Positions 18,419 to 26,864 of a DNA stretch of 64,000 nt are shown piece by piece. The stretch comes from Phyllobacterium zundukense (lineage in GTDB: Bacteria; Pseudomonadota; Alphaproteobacteria; Rhizobiales; Rhizobiaceae). How positions within the stretch are numbered: position 1 is the stretch's first letter; each line of letters begins with the position of its first letter. The notes under the pieces were generated by a model that had not been told where the DNA came from, ran no database searches, and was given only the letters and a program-made list of their open reading frames with translations. Made by a program: the position numbers and the translations under genes. The stretch covers positions 966,501 to 1,030,500 of the forward strand of contig NZ_CP017940.1 of NCBI RefSeq assembly GCF_002764115.1, written 5' to 3'.

Positions 18419-19702
18419 ATGAGAATTGGTACTAATACTTTAGTTTTATTTGCCTTTGCTGTCATGATATCCGCCTGTAATGGCAGTGATTCAGCACCAA
18501 AGAGCGATGTATCCGACAGTACCTTTGCCGATAAGAGTGACCAGCCGAAGCCGACCAATACCAAACTGCAGGACCTCGGACCGATCGTGTCGCCTGTGCC
18601 TGAAGTGGATCCGCGTGCTGTTGCGCCACAGGCCGTCCAAGCTGGCACCAGGCCATACTTTCTGGTCGATAGCATGAGCGATGGGCCATTGAAGACCAAG
18701 CTCAAATCCTGCGCCGATGGGCCGTTCAAGCGGACGGATTTTGCCATCGCGCATCGCGGTGCGCCGTTGGAATTTCCCGAACACACAAAGGAGGGCTATG
18801 AGGCGGCCATCCGCATGGGTGCGGGTATTCTTGAGTGCGATGTGACCCTTACCAAGGACAATCAACTTGTCTGCCGTCATCAGGAATGTGATCTCGCTCT
18901 AACGACAGATGTTCTGTCCAATCTGGAACTTGCAGCAAAGTGTTCTATTCCTTTTACGCCCGCGCAAAGTACGAAAAAAGCCTCTGTATCCTGTTGCACA
19001 TATGATTTCACCCTGGATGAATTCCTGACACTGAAGGGAAAACTGGCAGGGTCTAACCCCGATGCAACGAAACCAACTGAATATCTGAGGAACGTATCTG
19101 ATAAACGCACGGGCCTCTATTCGCGGGGCACAGTGATGAGCCACGCCCAATCGATTGCCCTGTTCGACGCGGCGGGCGTCAAGATGACCCCGGAGCTCAA
19201 AGATGTCCGCCTGGCCCCAGGTTCCACCAGGGAGAATTTCATCAAGCAGCTGATCAAGGAATACAGAGACGCCAAGATCGACCCCTCCAGGGTGTATATT
19301 CAAGCCAAGAAACTTGATGATGTACTTTATCTGGCTGCAAATGAACGGGACTTCGCCAAGGGGGCGTCTTATCTCTGGCCCCTACCTTCTTCAGTCACCG
19401 ACGACAGGCTGGCAGACCTTTACAAGCAGGGTGTCAGGACAATATCGTCAGCCTGGGAAAATCTTACGGATATCGACAAAACAACCAAAAAACCCATTCC
19501 TTCAAAGGCTGCACTTGCTGCAAGAAAGGCCAGATTCGAGCTGGTTGGCTGGACAATGGAGAATGACTACTGGCTCACGAAAAATGGTGACGATGTCTAC
19601 GAAATGTTGGATGTGCTCGCCAAGGATGTTGGCGTGAAGGGCGTATTCTTCGACTGGGTGGGAACGACAAGCTATTATGCGAGCTGCATGGGCCTGAAAT
19701 AG
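18419..19702 (+). CDS. GDPD-type glycerophosphodiester phosphodiesterase lipoprotein, copy 2
   Basis: About 427 residues. A lipoprotein signal ends in the lipobox ISAC (Cys near residue 19), followed by an Asp/Ser-rich linker. The GDPD domain has AIAHRGAPLEFPEHT, LECDVTLTKD (metal-ligand E and D) and the His-containing CRHQECD segment; GWTMEND is near the C-terminus. The gene has a Cys-rich insertion absent from classic GlpQ. The product is probably anchored in the envelope and cleaves glycerophosphodiesters from lipid turnover. ATG 18419 is used; a TTG lies one codon before. It is the intact paralogue of copy 1. Confidence 0.8.
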   Translation: MRIGTNTLVLFAFAVMISACNGSDSAPKSDVSDSTFADKSDQPKPTNTKLQDLGPIVSPVPEVDPRAVAPQAVQAGTRPYFLVDSMSDGPLKTKLKSCADGPFKRTDFAIAHRGAPLEFPEHTKEGYEAAIRMGAGILECDVTLTKDNQLVCRHQECDLALTTDVLSNLELAAKCSIPFTPAQSTKKASVSCCTYDFTLDEFLTLKGKLAGSNPDATKPTEYLRNVSDKRTGLYSRGTVMSHAQSIALFDAAGVKMTPELKDVRLAPGSTRENFIKQLIKEYRDAKIDPSRVYIQAKKLDDVLYLAANERDFAKGASYLWPLPSSVTDDRLADLYKQGVRTISSAWENLTDIDKTTKKPIPSKAALAARKARFELVGWTMENDYWLTKNGDDVYEMLDVLAKDVGVKGVFFDWVGTTSYYASCMGLK

Positions 19703-19722
19703 GGCCCCGCCTTGCGTTGTCG

Positions 19723-19752
19723 ATGATGGAGGATAGATCGCTCCTCCATCAT
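19723..19752 (+). terminator. Hairpin after GDPD copy 2
   Basis: Same 11-bp stem and 8-nt loop as at 18293-18322. It lies between convergent genes and may stop transcripts from both sides. Confidence 0.55.
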
Positions 19753-19774
19753 GACACAGCAAGACAGCGCCGGA

Positions 19775-20989
19775 TCAAAGCTTGCCAAGGAGTTCCGGCG
19801 TTGGCCATGAATCGGCAGGCAGTCCAAGACGGATTTGCTCCTCACGGACTGCATCGCGGGTGAGAATACCGAACACGCCATCGATCTTTGGGCCCATGTC
19901 GTGGCCGCGCGCTGCAAGCTTGTTCTGCAATTCCTTCATCTGCTCCGGATTGAGACCGACTTCAGGATTTGTCGGCTCTAGGGGGCCTGCGCCGGCAAGG
20001 CGTGTAGCGAAATAGGCGGCCGTCGTCGCGTAAATGATGGACTTGTTCCATTCGACGAAGATGTCGAAATTCGCATAGGACAGGAAAGCTGGCCCCTTGC
20101 GGCCCATCGGCAGCAGCAGCGATGCATCGCCGTCATCGGGACCGAGTGGTCCCTTCATGCCGGTCACGCCCCATTCGGCCCATTTGGAGTGGGGCAGGCG
20201 GTTGGTACGGATGGCGTTTTCCCAAGGCAGTTCTCGGCTGAGCTTTACTTCCTCCAGCCATGGCTGGCCTTTGCGCCAGCCAAGATCGTGCATTACGCGT
20301 GCAGCGGTCATGATCGCATCGGGTGCGCTGTGTTTCAGGTCGACCTTTTCATCGCCATCGCCATCGACACCGCGCTCAAGATAGTCTGAGGGGAGCATCT
20401 GCATCTGGCCGATTTCACCGGCCCAGGCGCCGGTCGTCTTGGCATCGACAACGCCGCTGTCGAAAAGCTTCAAGAGCGCGATGAGCTGCGGGCGGAAGAG
20501 TTCCGGCCTGCGGCAATCAAACGACAGGGTCAGGAGGGCATTCAGCGTATCAAAATCGCCCTGGACAGCACCGAAATCGGTTTCCAGGCCCCAGAAGGCG
20601 GCGATAACAGGGCCGGGTACGCCATACTCGGCTTCGGCCCTGGCAAAAGTGTCGGCATATTTCTTGAGGTTCGCGGCGCCCTGTTTCAAACGGTAGTCTG
20701 ACACCATGCGTGACGAGAACGTCAGGAAGGTCTGGTTAAACACGCCCTGGGCACGATCGCGCTCGAGCACCTTGTCGTCCATTGATGCCTTGAACAGCTC
20801 GCTGATGCCCTTGTCGGTAACCCCGGCGGCCTTTGCCTCGTTGATCAGGCCGTTGAACCATGGCTCCAGTTCGCCGCCACAGGCGGGCTTTGCGATTACC
20901 GGTTGCGGTGATGCCACCTGGTCCAGTGCATGAGCGGTGCTGGACATTGCAAGAAGGCTGGCGGCAAGGGCAATCGATAATTTGTTCAT
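19775..20989 (-). CDS. Lytic murein transglycosylase, MltB family with C-terminal peptidoglycan-binding domain
   Basis: 404 residues from the ATG at 20989, which gives a clean signal peptide ending in STAHA. The SLT_2/MltB domain has FWGLETDFGAVQGDF with the catalytic Glu, GAWAGEIGQMQMLPSDYL, and NFDIFVEWNKSIIYA. The last roughly 60 residues (ELQNKLAARGHDMGPKIDG) are a PG_binding_1 domain. The enzyme cleaves glycan strands to 1,6-anhydro-muropeptides in the periplasm. The adjacent GH25 gene is a second murein hydrolase on the same strand. Confidence 0.92.
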   Translation of the reverse strand: MNKLSIALAASLLAMSSTAHALDQVASPQPVIAKPACGGELEPWFNGLINEAKAAGVTDKGISELFKASMDDKVLERDRAQGVFNQTFLTFSSRMVSDYRLKQGAANLKKYADTFARAEAEYGVPGPVIAAFWGLETDFGAVQGDFDTLNALLTLSFDCRRPELFRPQLIALLKLFDSGVVDAKTTGAWAGEIGQMQMLPSDYLERGVDGDGDEKVDLKHSAPDAIMTAARVMHDLGWRKGQPWLEEVKLSRELPWENAIRTNRLPHSKWAEWGVTGMKGPLGPDDGDASLLLPMGRKGPAFLSYANFDIFVEWNKSIIYATTAAYFATRLAGAGPLEPTNPEVGLNPEQMKELQNKLAARGHDMGPKIDGVFGILTRDAVREEQIRLGLPADSWPTPELLGKL

Positions 20990-21105
20990 TAGGGAAATCT
21001 CGTTGATACGGGCGTACCAAGAGGTACGCGAGCTTTCCTTGCTAATGCACGAATATGACGGGGAGGTGAAGTCAAAGATTTGCGAGAAAAGGCCGGGTTT
21101 GAGCT

Positions 21106-21924
21106 TTATCGCACCTTGTTGCGCACCAGCCACTGTTTCCAGGCGCCTTCGTTGCCCGCAAAGACATTGATGTCCGCATCGCCGCGAATTCCGGGGATTG
21201 CTCCGGTTCCGGTATATTGCCAGAACGTCCAGGGATGCGGCCCGTATCTTTCATCGGGATGGCCGGCAACGGAGCGCAGCCAGAACGGATAGCCGACAAA
21301 CTGCCTCAGATCATTGTCATCGAAGAAATCGACGGTCGTATAGATGATCGGACGCTTGCCGTAGTGGCGCTCCAGAATATCCATGAAGGTGCGCATTTCG
21401 CTGCGGACGACCGCGGCATTGGGCCTGAGCTTGCATGTCGGAGAGGCGGCATTCCACTCCATGTCGAGAACGGGTGGCAGCGCACCCGGATCATTCGGGA
21501 CATGCTCGATGAACCAGCGTGCCTGTTCCTTGGCAGTGCGGCAGAAATAGTAGAAATGATAGGCGCCGCGCGGGATACCGGCGGCGCGGGCCGCCGACCA
21601 GTTCTGGGCGAAGCGGTCATCGAAGCGGTCGCCACCTTCGGTTGCCTTGATGAAGACAAAGGAAATGCGGCTTGCGCGAACGGTCTGCCAATCGACCGTG
21701 GATTGATATTTGGACACGTCCGTTCCATGGATCGGGTAGCGCCATGGCGCCTTGCCGGTCCAGTCGTGCGGATCTCTGTCGCCAAAACGTGGCGCACTCA
21801 CATTACCGGATGGCGCGGCGATCTGCTGGACGGCAGAGGGACGTTTTGCATCCGAGAAATCGTAGTCAACTGTCGTGCAGCCGGTCAAAAGTAGGGTCAG
21901 CAAGCTTGCTGCAAGACGTTTCAT
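21106..21924 (-). CDS. Glycoside hydrolase family 25 lysozyme, lipoprotein
   Basis: 272 residues with a lipoprotein signal (LLTLLLTGCTT, Cys near residue 16). The GH25 domain starts at HGTDVSKYQSTVDW (catalytic-site Asp) and contains FIKATEGGDR, RGAYHFYYF, PPVLDMEWN (catalytic D-x-E) and PWTFWQYTGTG. Such enzymes cleave the MurNAc-GlcNAc bond. The lipid anchor implies envelope location. It is followed, 116 bp downstream on the same strand, by the MltB-type gene. Confidence 0.92.
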   Translation of the reverse strand: MKRLAASLLTLLLTGCTTVDYDFSDAKRPSAVQQIAAPSGNVSAPRFGDRDPHDWTGKAPWRYPIHGTDVSKYQSTVDWQTVRASRISFVFIKATEGGDRFDDRFAQNWSAARAAGIPRGAYHFYYFCRTAKEQARWFIEHVPNDPGALPPVLDMEWNAASPTCKLRPNAAVVRSEMRTFMDILERHYGKRPIIYTTVDFFDDNDLRQFVGYPFWLRSVAGHPDERYGPHPWTFWQYTGTGAIPGIRGDADINVFAGNEGAWKQWLVRNKVR

Positions 21925-22115
21925 GAGGGCGGTCCGTATTTGAATCGTGGCGGGGCATCTGGTGCATCATACTGATGCGTCATTATGCTTAACAAATTGC
22001 GTTTGCCATCTCATAGCTGCGAATTTTTCGCTGCGTTGCCAGATTTGTGTCCGGATGCTTGTACCACCCAGATGCGCTATTCTTTCACCAGCATTACAAA
22101 CTGGGAGGAACGGCA

Positions 22116-22616
22116 ATGAAGATGATCGCGCTGCTGGCACCGATCCTGACGGGCTTGTCGCTGCCGGTTCCCACAAACGCGCTCGACGTGAATGCACCGG
22201 TTGATCCCGCACGCTGCCAGCACGCATTGGACGGCTTTGACCGCGCTGTAAACAACTACACGGCGGCGAAGTTCGCCCTGGACCGGGCCATACAGCTTCT
22301 CGGATCGGCGCGCTATGCCAGTCGTGTCGGGAAGATGAAGATCGACTTGGCAAGCAGGCAAGACGATGTCGACGCTGCCCTTTCTCCGTATATCGAATCG
22401 ATTGGCCCAGCATATGGTGCGGTTGTGCTGCTCAACGCCAGCTGTAGCACCGATGCAGTCAAGCAGATGGGACAAATGCTCCCTGATGCTCGCTTCGAGA
22501 AGAAGGTGGATGAATATATCTCCAAGTTCCTGCGTGGCGGCGCCGACAAATTTGCCGACGATCAGATGGCCGACATCAAGAAAATGTTCGACGATATGAA
22601 GGCAAGACAGAAATGA
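22116..22616 (+). CDS. Secreted protein of unknown function
   Basis: 166 residues from the ATG at 22116, which has a strong GGGAGGA site 8 bp upstream and gives a signal peptide (MKMIALLAPILTGLSLPV, cleavage near TNALD). Two Cys in the mature part may form a disulfide. The rest is mainly predicted helix and Lys/Asp-rich at the C-terminus. I do not recognise a family. The upstream frame extension to 22047 has no ribosome-binding site. Confidence 0.65.
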   Translation: MKMIALLAPILTGLSLPVPTNALDVNAPVDPARCQHALDGFDRAVNNYTAAKFALDRAIQLLGSARYASRVGKMKIDLASRQDDVDAALSPYIESIGPAYGAVVLLNASCSTDAVKQMGQMLPDARFEKKVDEYISKFLRGGADKFADDQMADIKKMFDDMKARQK

Positions 22617-22742
22617 GAACGTTGGCGCGTCCCTGTCAGTTATTTGCTAGCTGCAGGATTTTCTGAGCCATGCTACGCGTTGCAACGGAGTTTGAGATGC
22701 ACGGGCTGCGGCACGGCCATTTGATCGGTCAGGGGACACGGA

Positions 22743-23765
22743 ATGATCAGAAGACTTGGCTTGCTGGTTCTTCTCGTTGGGCTTGTCGCCTTTGCCAATG
22801 TATTTTTCGCGTCGTGGGTGACGATCAACCGGGACGATCTTGGAATTTCCGTCGGCCAGTCCGGACGTTGCATCCGGCCGACAATCCCCAGCTTCTGGCG
22901 GAATTACCGGGGCTTTCCCGATTATGACAATGAGCTGATTTCCGATTATTTTGGCGTCTATGCGGCTTATGCCTCAAACGTCTACCGGCCCATTCCACGC
23001 GAACGTTTCGATTTGCAACCCGACTATTTCGGCTGGGCTCCGCAAGGCGAACCAATTGTCAGGCCGGGTGGTTTCTATGCCGAACTTTACTATCGACGCA
23101 GCGCGGATCGCCTTTCGGTGATGATGGTATTCCGAGGGAAAGACAGTGCTACAAGCATCACTGACCTCATTAGCGAAAACACCTATTTCACCCAGATGAT
23201 CAATCCCTGGGATCAATACCGTACCGCGCGCAAGGAGTTCGCGAAGATCCGAAAGGAAGCCCAGACAAATGCGGGCGAGCTTCCGGTCGAGTATTTCATG
23301 GTTGGCCATGGACTAGGCGGCGGACTTGCCCGTCATATGGCGGCAGCTTTCCCATGCACGGCCGCAATCACCTTCAACTCGACCTTTGTTTCCAACAACC
23401 GGCGTCTCGCGGAACCTTATGACGGGCAGGTGGTGGATCTCTTCGCCGACAATGATCTTCCTTCAAGGCTGGCGATCCTGTCCAATCCACGTGCGTTCTT
23501 CCGCGTTTCGCGCACGCACCAGTGGTATCGCGTGCGCAATGCCGGGAATTTTGCCGGTCCGCAGGGCATGCAGAAGGCGGCCGTCGCGATGGCACGCATA
23601 CCGGCGATGTGCCTGCTTCGCACGGATTGCGAATTGAAACAGCGCACAAGCGGCGATGCGGCTGAGCCCAATCCGCAGAACGCACGTTCGGCAGCCGATA
23701 TGTCCGTGCTGTATTGCCTGGCGGGTCCCAATTCAGAGGGCTCAAAGAGCGATCTGTGCAAATAG
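22743..23765 (+). CDS. Lipase-3-like alpha/beta hydrolase fold protein lacking the nucleophile Ser
   Basis: 340 residues with an N-terminal membrane anchor (about residues 5-25). The middle resembles class 3 lipases: LSVMMVFRGKDSATSITDL fits the oxyanion segment, and FMVGHGLGGGLARHM fits the GHSLGGALA elbow. The usual Ser is Gly190 here (codon GGA at 23310-23312). A later FADNDLPSRL could hold the acid residue. If the alignment is right, the protein cannot act as a normal serine hydrolase. Four Cys near the C-terminus suggest disulfides in the periplasm. Function unknown. Confidence 0.6.
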   Translation: MIRRLGLLVLLVGLVAFANVFFASWVTINRDDLGISVGQSGRCIRPTIPSFWRNYRGFPDYDNELISDYFGVYAAYASNVYRPIPRERFDLQPDYFGWAPQGEPIVRPGGFYAELYYRRSADRLSVMMVFRGKDSATSITDLISENTYFTQMINPWDQYRTARKEFAKIRKEAQTNAGELPVEYFMVGHGLGGGLARHMAAAFPCTAAITFNSTFVSNNRRLAEPYDGQVVDLFADNDLPSRLAILSNPRAFFRVSRTHQWYRVRNAGNFAGPQGMQKAAVAMARIPAMCLLRTDCELKQRTSGDAAEPNPQNARSAADMSVLYCLAGPNSEGSKSDLCK

Positions 23766-23774
23766 CAGTTCCGG

Positions 23775-24431
23775 TCAGGCTTTGCGGCGAATGACTGAAA
23801 TCCAGGCGAAGCCGCGATAAAGCCGCTGGGCTTCGGTTTCTGTTTTAGACTCGACCGCAATCACATCAGCCACGTCGAACAGATCGTTGCGAGGGGTGAC
23901 GTGGTACCATTCGAGCCATGTATAGAGTGCGGTTTTGCTGAAGCCGGGCAAATCTCTCAAATCGCCGAAATCGACGACGTGCAGTGCGCCGCCGGGTGTG
24001 AGATGGCTCACGGCTTCGCGCATCACCGCCTGCCATTGCGGGATCATGGACACGGCGTATGAGATGAAAATCCGGTCGAACTGGCGCCGCCCGAAAAGTG
24101 CTTCCGGGTCGAAATCCGCGGCATCGGCATAGGCGAGGTGCGCGCGTTTGCCAAGCCCTGCCGCAGCGATCTTCTTACGAGCCGTGGCGAGCATTTCATT
24201 CGAGATATCAATGCCGTAGAGCGAAGTCTTGGGATAGGCCTCTCCGGCCAGCACCAGATTGCGGCCGGTACCGCAGCCGATTTCAAGAATGCTGCCTCTT
24301 TCCGGCGGATTGAGGCCCGCGATCATCGGATCACGGCCGAGGAGGTAATATTTGCGCGTGGCATCATAGAAATGGCGCTGATGCCGATAGACCCGATCCA
24401 TCAGCCGCCCATGTTCAATCTTGGCAAACAT
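23775..24431 (-). CDS. btaB: SAM-dependent N-methyltransferase BtaB (betaine lipid synthesis)
   Basis: 218-residue class I methyltransferase: motif I is LEIGCGTGRNL, followed by YGIDISNEML, and DRIFISYAVSMIPQW as motif IV. It lies 5 bp after btaA. In Rhodobacter and Sinorhizobium, BtaB adds three methyl groups to diacylglyceryl-homoserine to give diacylglyceryl-N,N,N-trimethylhomoserine (DGTS), a phosphorus-free membrane lipid. The assignment rests mainly on pairing with btaA. Confidence 0.85.
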   Translation of the reverse strand: MFAKIEHGRLMDRVYRHQRHFYDATRKYYLLGRDPMIAGLNPPERGSILEIGCGTGRNLVLAGEAYPKTSLYGIDISNEMLATARKKIAAAGLGKRAHLAYADAADFDPEALFGRRQFDRIFISYAVSMIPQWQAVMREAVSHLTPGGALHVVDFGDLRDLPGFSKTALYTWLEWYHVTPRNDLFDVADVIAVESKTETEAQRLYRGFAWISVIRRKA

Positions 24432-24436
24432 CGAGA

Positions 24437-25690
24437 TCAGTCCTTGAGCAGATAAAGGTGAAACCCGCCATAAATCGATGAGCGGTCGCGATCGTGAAGC
24501 GCGAGGGATGCCTCTTCCTGGTAATCCCAGCGCTCCAGCAGGGCATCGTCGATGCGGCCTGGCAGGATGGTCGGTTCAGCTGCTGTGCGGAAAATGACGC
24601 GCGCGCCGGGCGCTGCGGTCCGGCTGATCTCACTCCAGAGCTCACCCAGCTGCGTATCGTTCATCCAGTCCTGCGCATCCAGAAGGATGAACCGGTCGAC
24701 AGATGCACTGGGCTTGGCGGCGAGAAATTCGGTCAGGGATGCATTGACCACGCTCATTCGCCCGGCGCGGTCGCGCACGGTGGCAAAATTGCTGCGGGAC
24801 AGATAGGGCGGCAAGGGGCCGGTTTCGGCGTTGTCGCTGTAGCCACGCCCGAATGCCTGCCAGGCAAAATAGTTTTCCGAAAGCGGGAAGCCGCAGGCAA
24901 GTTTCTCCAGGCGGCCACGCAGGACTTGCGCCATATTACCATTTCCGGCGGTCGCCAGCGCGTCGTACTGCTGCGGCGGAATGCCGAGGCCGAACAGCGA
25001 GGATTTGCGCTTCGTTGCCCAGCGGATCATCCGCTTGTCGAAAAGTGGGGCGAGGGAGCGGTCGAAATAGGCGCGCTGCTCTTCCATGGTAGATGCCTTG
25101 AGGAGGTCGCGCGGATCAATGCCATAGAGCTTTGCCACGCGATGTCCCATACCGATAAACACGCCGAGCAGGCCGTGACGATAGAGGTCGCGCGAGAAGA
25201 TGGTGATGCGGCGCCGGCCGGACAACATGCGCTTTTCCCAATAGGCGCGGCTGGTCGCATCCAGATGCGGCTGGATGAAGCGCTCATAGGCAGCAAGGTT
25301 GGTCTTGTCGTCGGCTGTGCCATAAAAGCGGTAGAAGGCATCGTAATTGGGCAGGTTGGCAACCGCAGCCAGTTTAAGCCGGTTGAAGGCAACATGGGCC
25401 GTATTGAGATCGACGGCCTCGACGCTCGCCGGATCCGCAGTCAGATATGACATCGCGTTGCAACCGCCGGATGCGATGGTGACAATGCGATGGCCGGCGC
25501 GGATCTGCAGCGCTTCCATATCCACTTCGGGATCTTCCCAGATTTGCGGATAGACCAATCCCTTGAAGACGTGAGCGAAAAGGCGCTCGGATAATCCAGC
25601 CCGCGACAGAAGCCTGTTTTGACGAACAGCCTTGTTGAGCTTCTCGTTGCGCGGAAGAGGGGTACTTCTGGATTGTCTAGCAAGCGGCAT
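24437..25690 (-). CDS. btaA: SAM:diacylglycerol 3-amino-3-carboxypropyltransferase BtaA
   Basis: 417 residues of the DUF3419 family. Landmarks are VYPQIWEDPEVDMEAL near the N-terminus, VTIASGGCNAMSYL (SAM-binding loop), VDLNTAHVAFNRLKL and a C-terminal FILLDAQDWMND. BtaA transfers the aminocarboxypropyl group of SAM to diacylglycerol, the first step of DGTS synthesis. The pair btaA-btaB is an operon. In S. meliloti these genes answer to phosphate limitation through PhoB; I found only a weak CTGTCAC half-site 140 bp upstream, not a full Pho box. Confidence 0.9.
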   Translation of the reverse strand: MPLARQSRSTPLPRNEKLNKAVRQNRLLSRAGLSERLFAHVFKGLVYPQIWEDPEVDMEALQIRAGHRIVTIASGGCNAMSYLTADPASVEAVDLNTAHVAFNRLKLAAVANLPNYDAFYRFYGTADDKTNLAAYERFIQPHLDATSRAYWEKRMLSGRRRITIFSRDLYRHGLLGVFIGMGHRVAKLYGIDPRDLLKASTMEEQRAYFDRSLAPLFDKRMIRWATKRKSSLFGLGIPPQQYDALATAGNGNMAQVLRGRLEKLACGFPLSENYFAWQAFGRGYSDNAETGPLPPYLSRSNFATVRDRAGRMSVVNASLTEFLAAKPSASVDRFILLDAQDWMNDTQLGELWSEISRTAAPGARVIFRTAAEPTILPGRIDDALLERWDYQEEASLALHDRDRSSIYGGFHLYLLKD

Positions 25691-25900
25691 CTAATCGAAT
25701 CCCCTTTGTTGGAAATTCCTACCCGCCTACCATCCCGATGTAACAAATGGGTGACGTTGAAGGTTGAAGAACTTCGCGAGTTGATTCAACTCCTACGGGC
25801 AAATGCTTGATCAACCTCGTTCGCGCTATGTGACAGTCTTGCGATGAAAAGTAATCGAATTCCCGTAATTCCTTGTTTTTTCCGCTTTTCCGGCTGGCAG

Positions 25901-26338
25901 TTAACTGAGATCGTTGATCTTGCGATTGACGGTGCGCAGGACTTCAATCGCGTTCAAAAGTTCCTTTTCATCCACATCCTGGAGGATTTCAGCGCGAAGG
26001 GCTTGAGCCAGCCGATTGACTTCCTCGGCGAGATCGAGGCCGAGCGCGGTTATGACAATCTGTTTGGCGCGCCGGTCTCCCTCGACCGCGCGGCGCTCGA
26101 TCAAGCCCTGCTTCTCGAGACCGTCGAGCAAGCGCACCATGGTTGGTGTTTCAATTTCGAGTTCTTCCGCCAGTTCTTTCTGGTTGAGTACTCCAAGGCG
26201 GCTCAAAAGCACGAGCGTTTTTGCCCGTGCCAGGGTCAAGCCGAGCTTCTTGACGCGGGCGTCAAAGAGGGTGCGCAGCTTGCGGCTGGCTTTGCCGAGC
26301 TCATCGACGAACAGGTTATGCGGTGTTTGATGGGGCAT
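25901..26338 (-). CDS. MarR-family transcriptional regulator
   Basis: 145 residues with the MarR winged helix: LTLARAKTLVLLSRLG, then QKELAEELEIETPTMVRLLDGL (recognition helix), and the wing GDRRAKQIVITALG with the conserved D-x-R. Members bind palindromes and are released by small aromatic ligands. It lies 15 bp upstream of a GNAT gene end on the same strand, and no divergent target is adjacent, so the regulon cannot be inferred. Confidence 0.9.
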   Translation of the reverse strand: MPHQTPHNLFVDELGKASRKLRTLFDARVKKLGLTLARAKTLVLLSRLGVLNQKELAEELEIETPTMVRLLDGLEKQGLIERRAVEGDRRAKQIVITALGLDLAEEVNRLAQALRAEILQDVDEKELLNAIEVLRTVNRKINDLS

Positions 26339-26353
26339 ATCGTAGCTATAGCG

Positions 26354-26860
26354 TCAGCGCAGCTCGAGCCGCAACAACTCATCGTCGTAGGATTGGCCGT
26401 CAATGCGCAACGAGTCCTTTTCGAAGCCGTAGACAGTAAAGCCGAGGCTGAGATAAAGCGTTCGCGCCGACACGTTCGCCGCGGTGACTATGGCGTTCAG
26501 CGTGTCGACATGAAGGCAGGCGTGATCGATAACAGCCTGTGTCAATCGTTTTCCGAGGTTATGGCCACGCCATTCCGGATCAACAAAGACGCCCCAGAGC
26601 GACCCTTTGTGTCTCTCCTTCAGCGTAGCGTTAATCGCGAAACCCGCCACGCCGACAAGTTTTTCATCGGCGAAGGCACCAAAAACCGCATTCGGCCTAG
26701 CGTCGAGACGCCGGCGGACCTCCTCTACGCTGCGATCCACTTCCTCCTCGTAGCTTGAACCGAACGCCTCCGGCACGGTGCGCAAGCCACGCAGCCGCAG
26801 TGCCTGGAAGCTTTCGGCGTCACTCCCAATGAGCATTCTGACAGGAATGGCAGCGTTCAT
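26354..26860 (-). CDS. GNAT-family N-acetyltransferase
   Basis: 168 residues. The acetyl-CoA loop is in LWGVFVDPEWRGHNLGKRL (R/Q-x-x-G-x-G/A variant RGHNLG), followed by the typical NVSARTLYLSLGF segment of the family. I chose the ATG at 26860; a frame extension to 26947 would run into the upstream hydantoinase gene. The start is 4 bp after the stop of that gene, so it may be co-transcribed. Substrate unknown. Confidence 0.85.
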   Translation of the reverse strand: MNAAIPVRMLIGSDAESFQALRLRGLRTVPEAFGSSYEEEVDRSVEEVRRRLDARPNAVFGAFADEKLVGVAGFAINATLKERHKGSLWGVFVDPEWRGHNLGKRLTQAVIDHACLHVDTLNAIVTAANVSARTLYLSLGFTVYGFEKDSLRIDGQSYDDELLRLELR

Positions 26861-26864
26861 CTGC

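Larger units (their letters stand above)
18325..19752 (+). repeat. Tandem duplication unit 2 (leader + GDPD gene + hairpin)
   Basis: Second member of the head-to-tail duplication. The last roughly 70 bp, including the hairpin, are almost identical to unit 1, which could reflect gene conversion at the 3' ends. Confidence 0.85.

Noticed and set aside
25828..25838. PhoB box before btaA
   Set aside because: Only one CTGTCAC half-site on the minus strand; no second repeat at 11-bp spacing.
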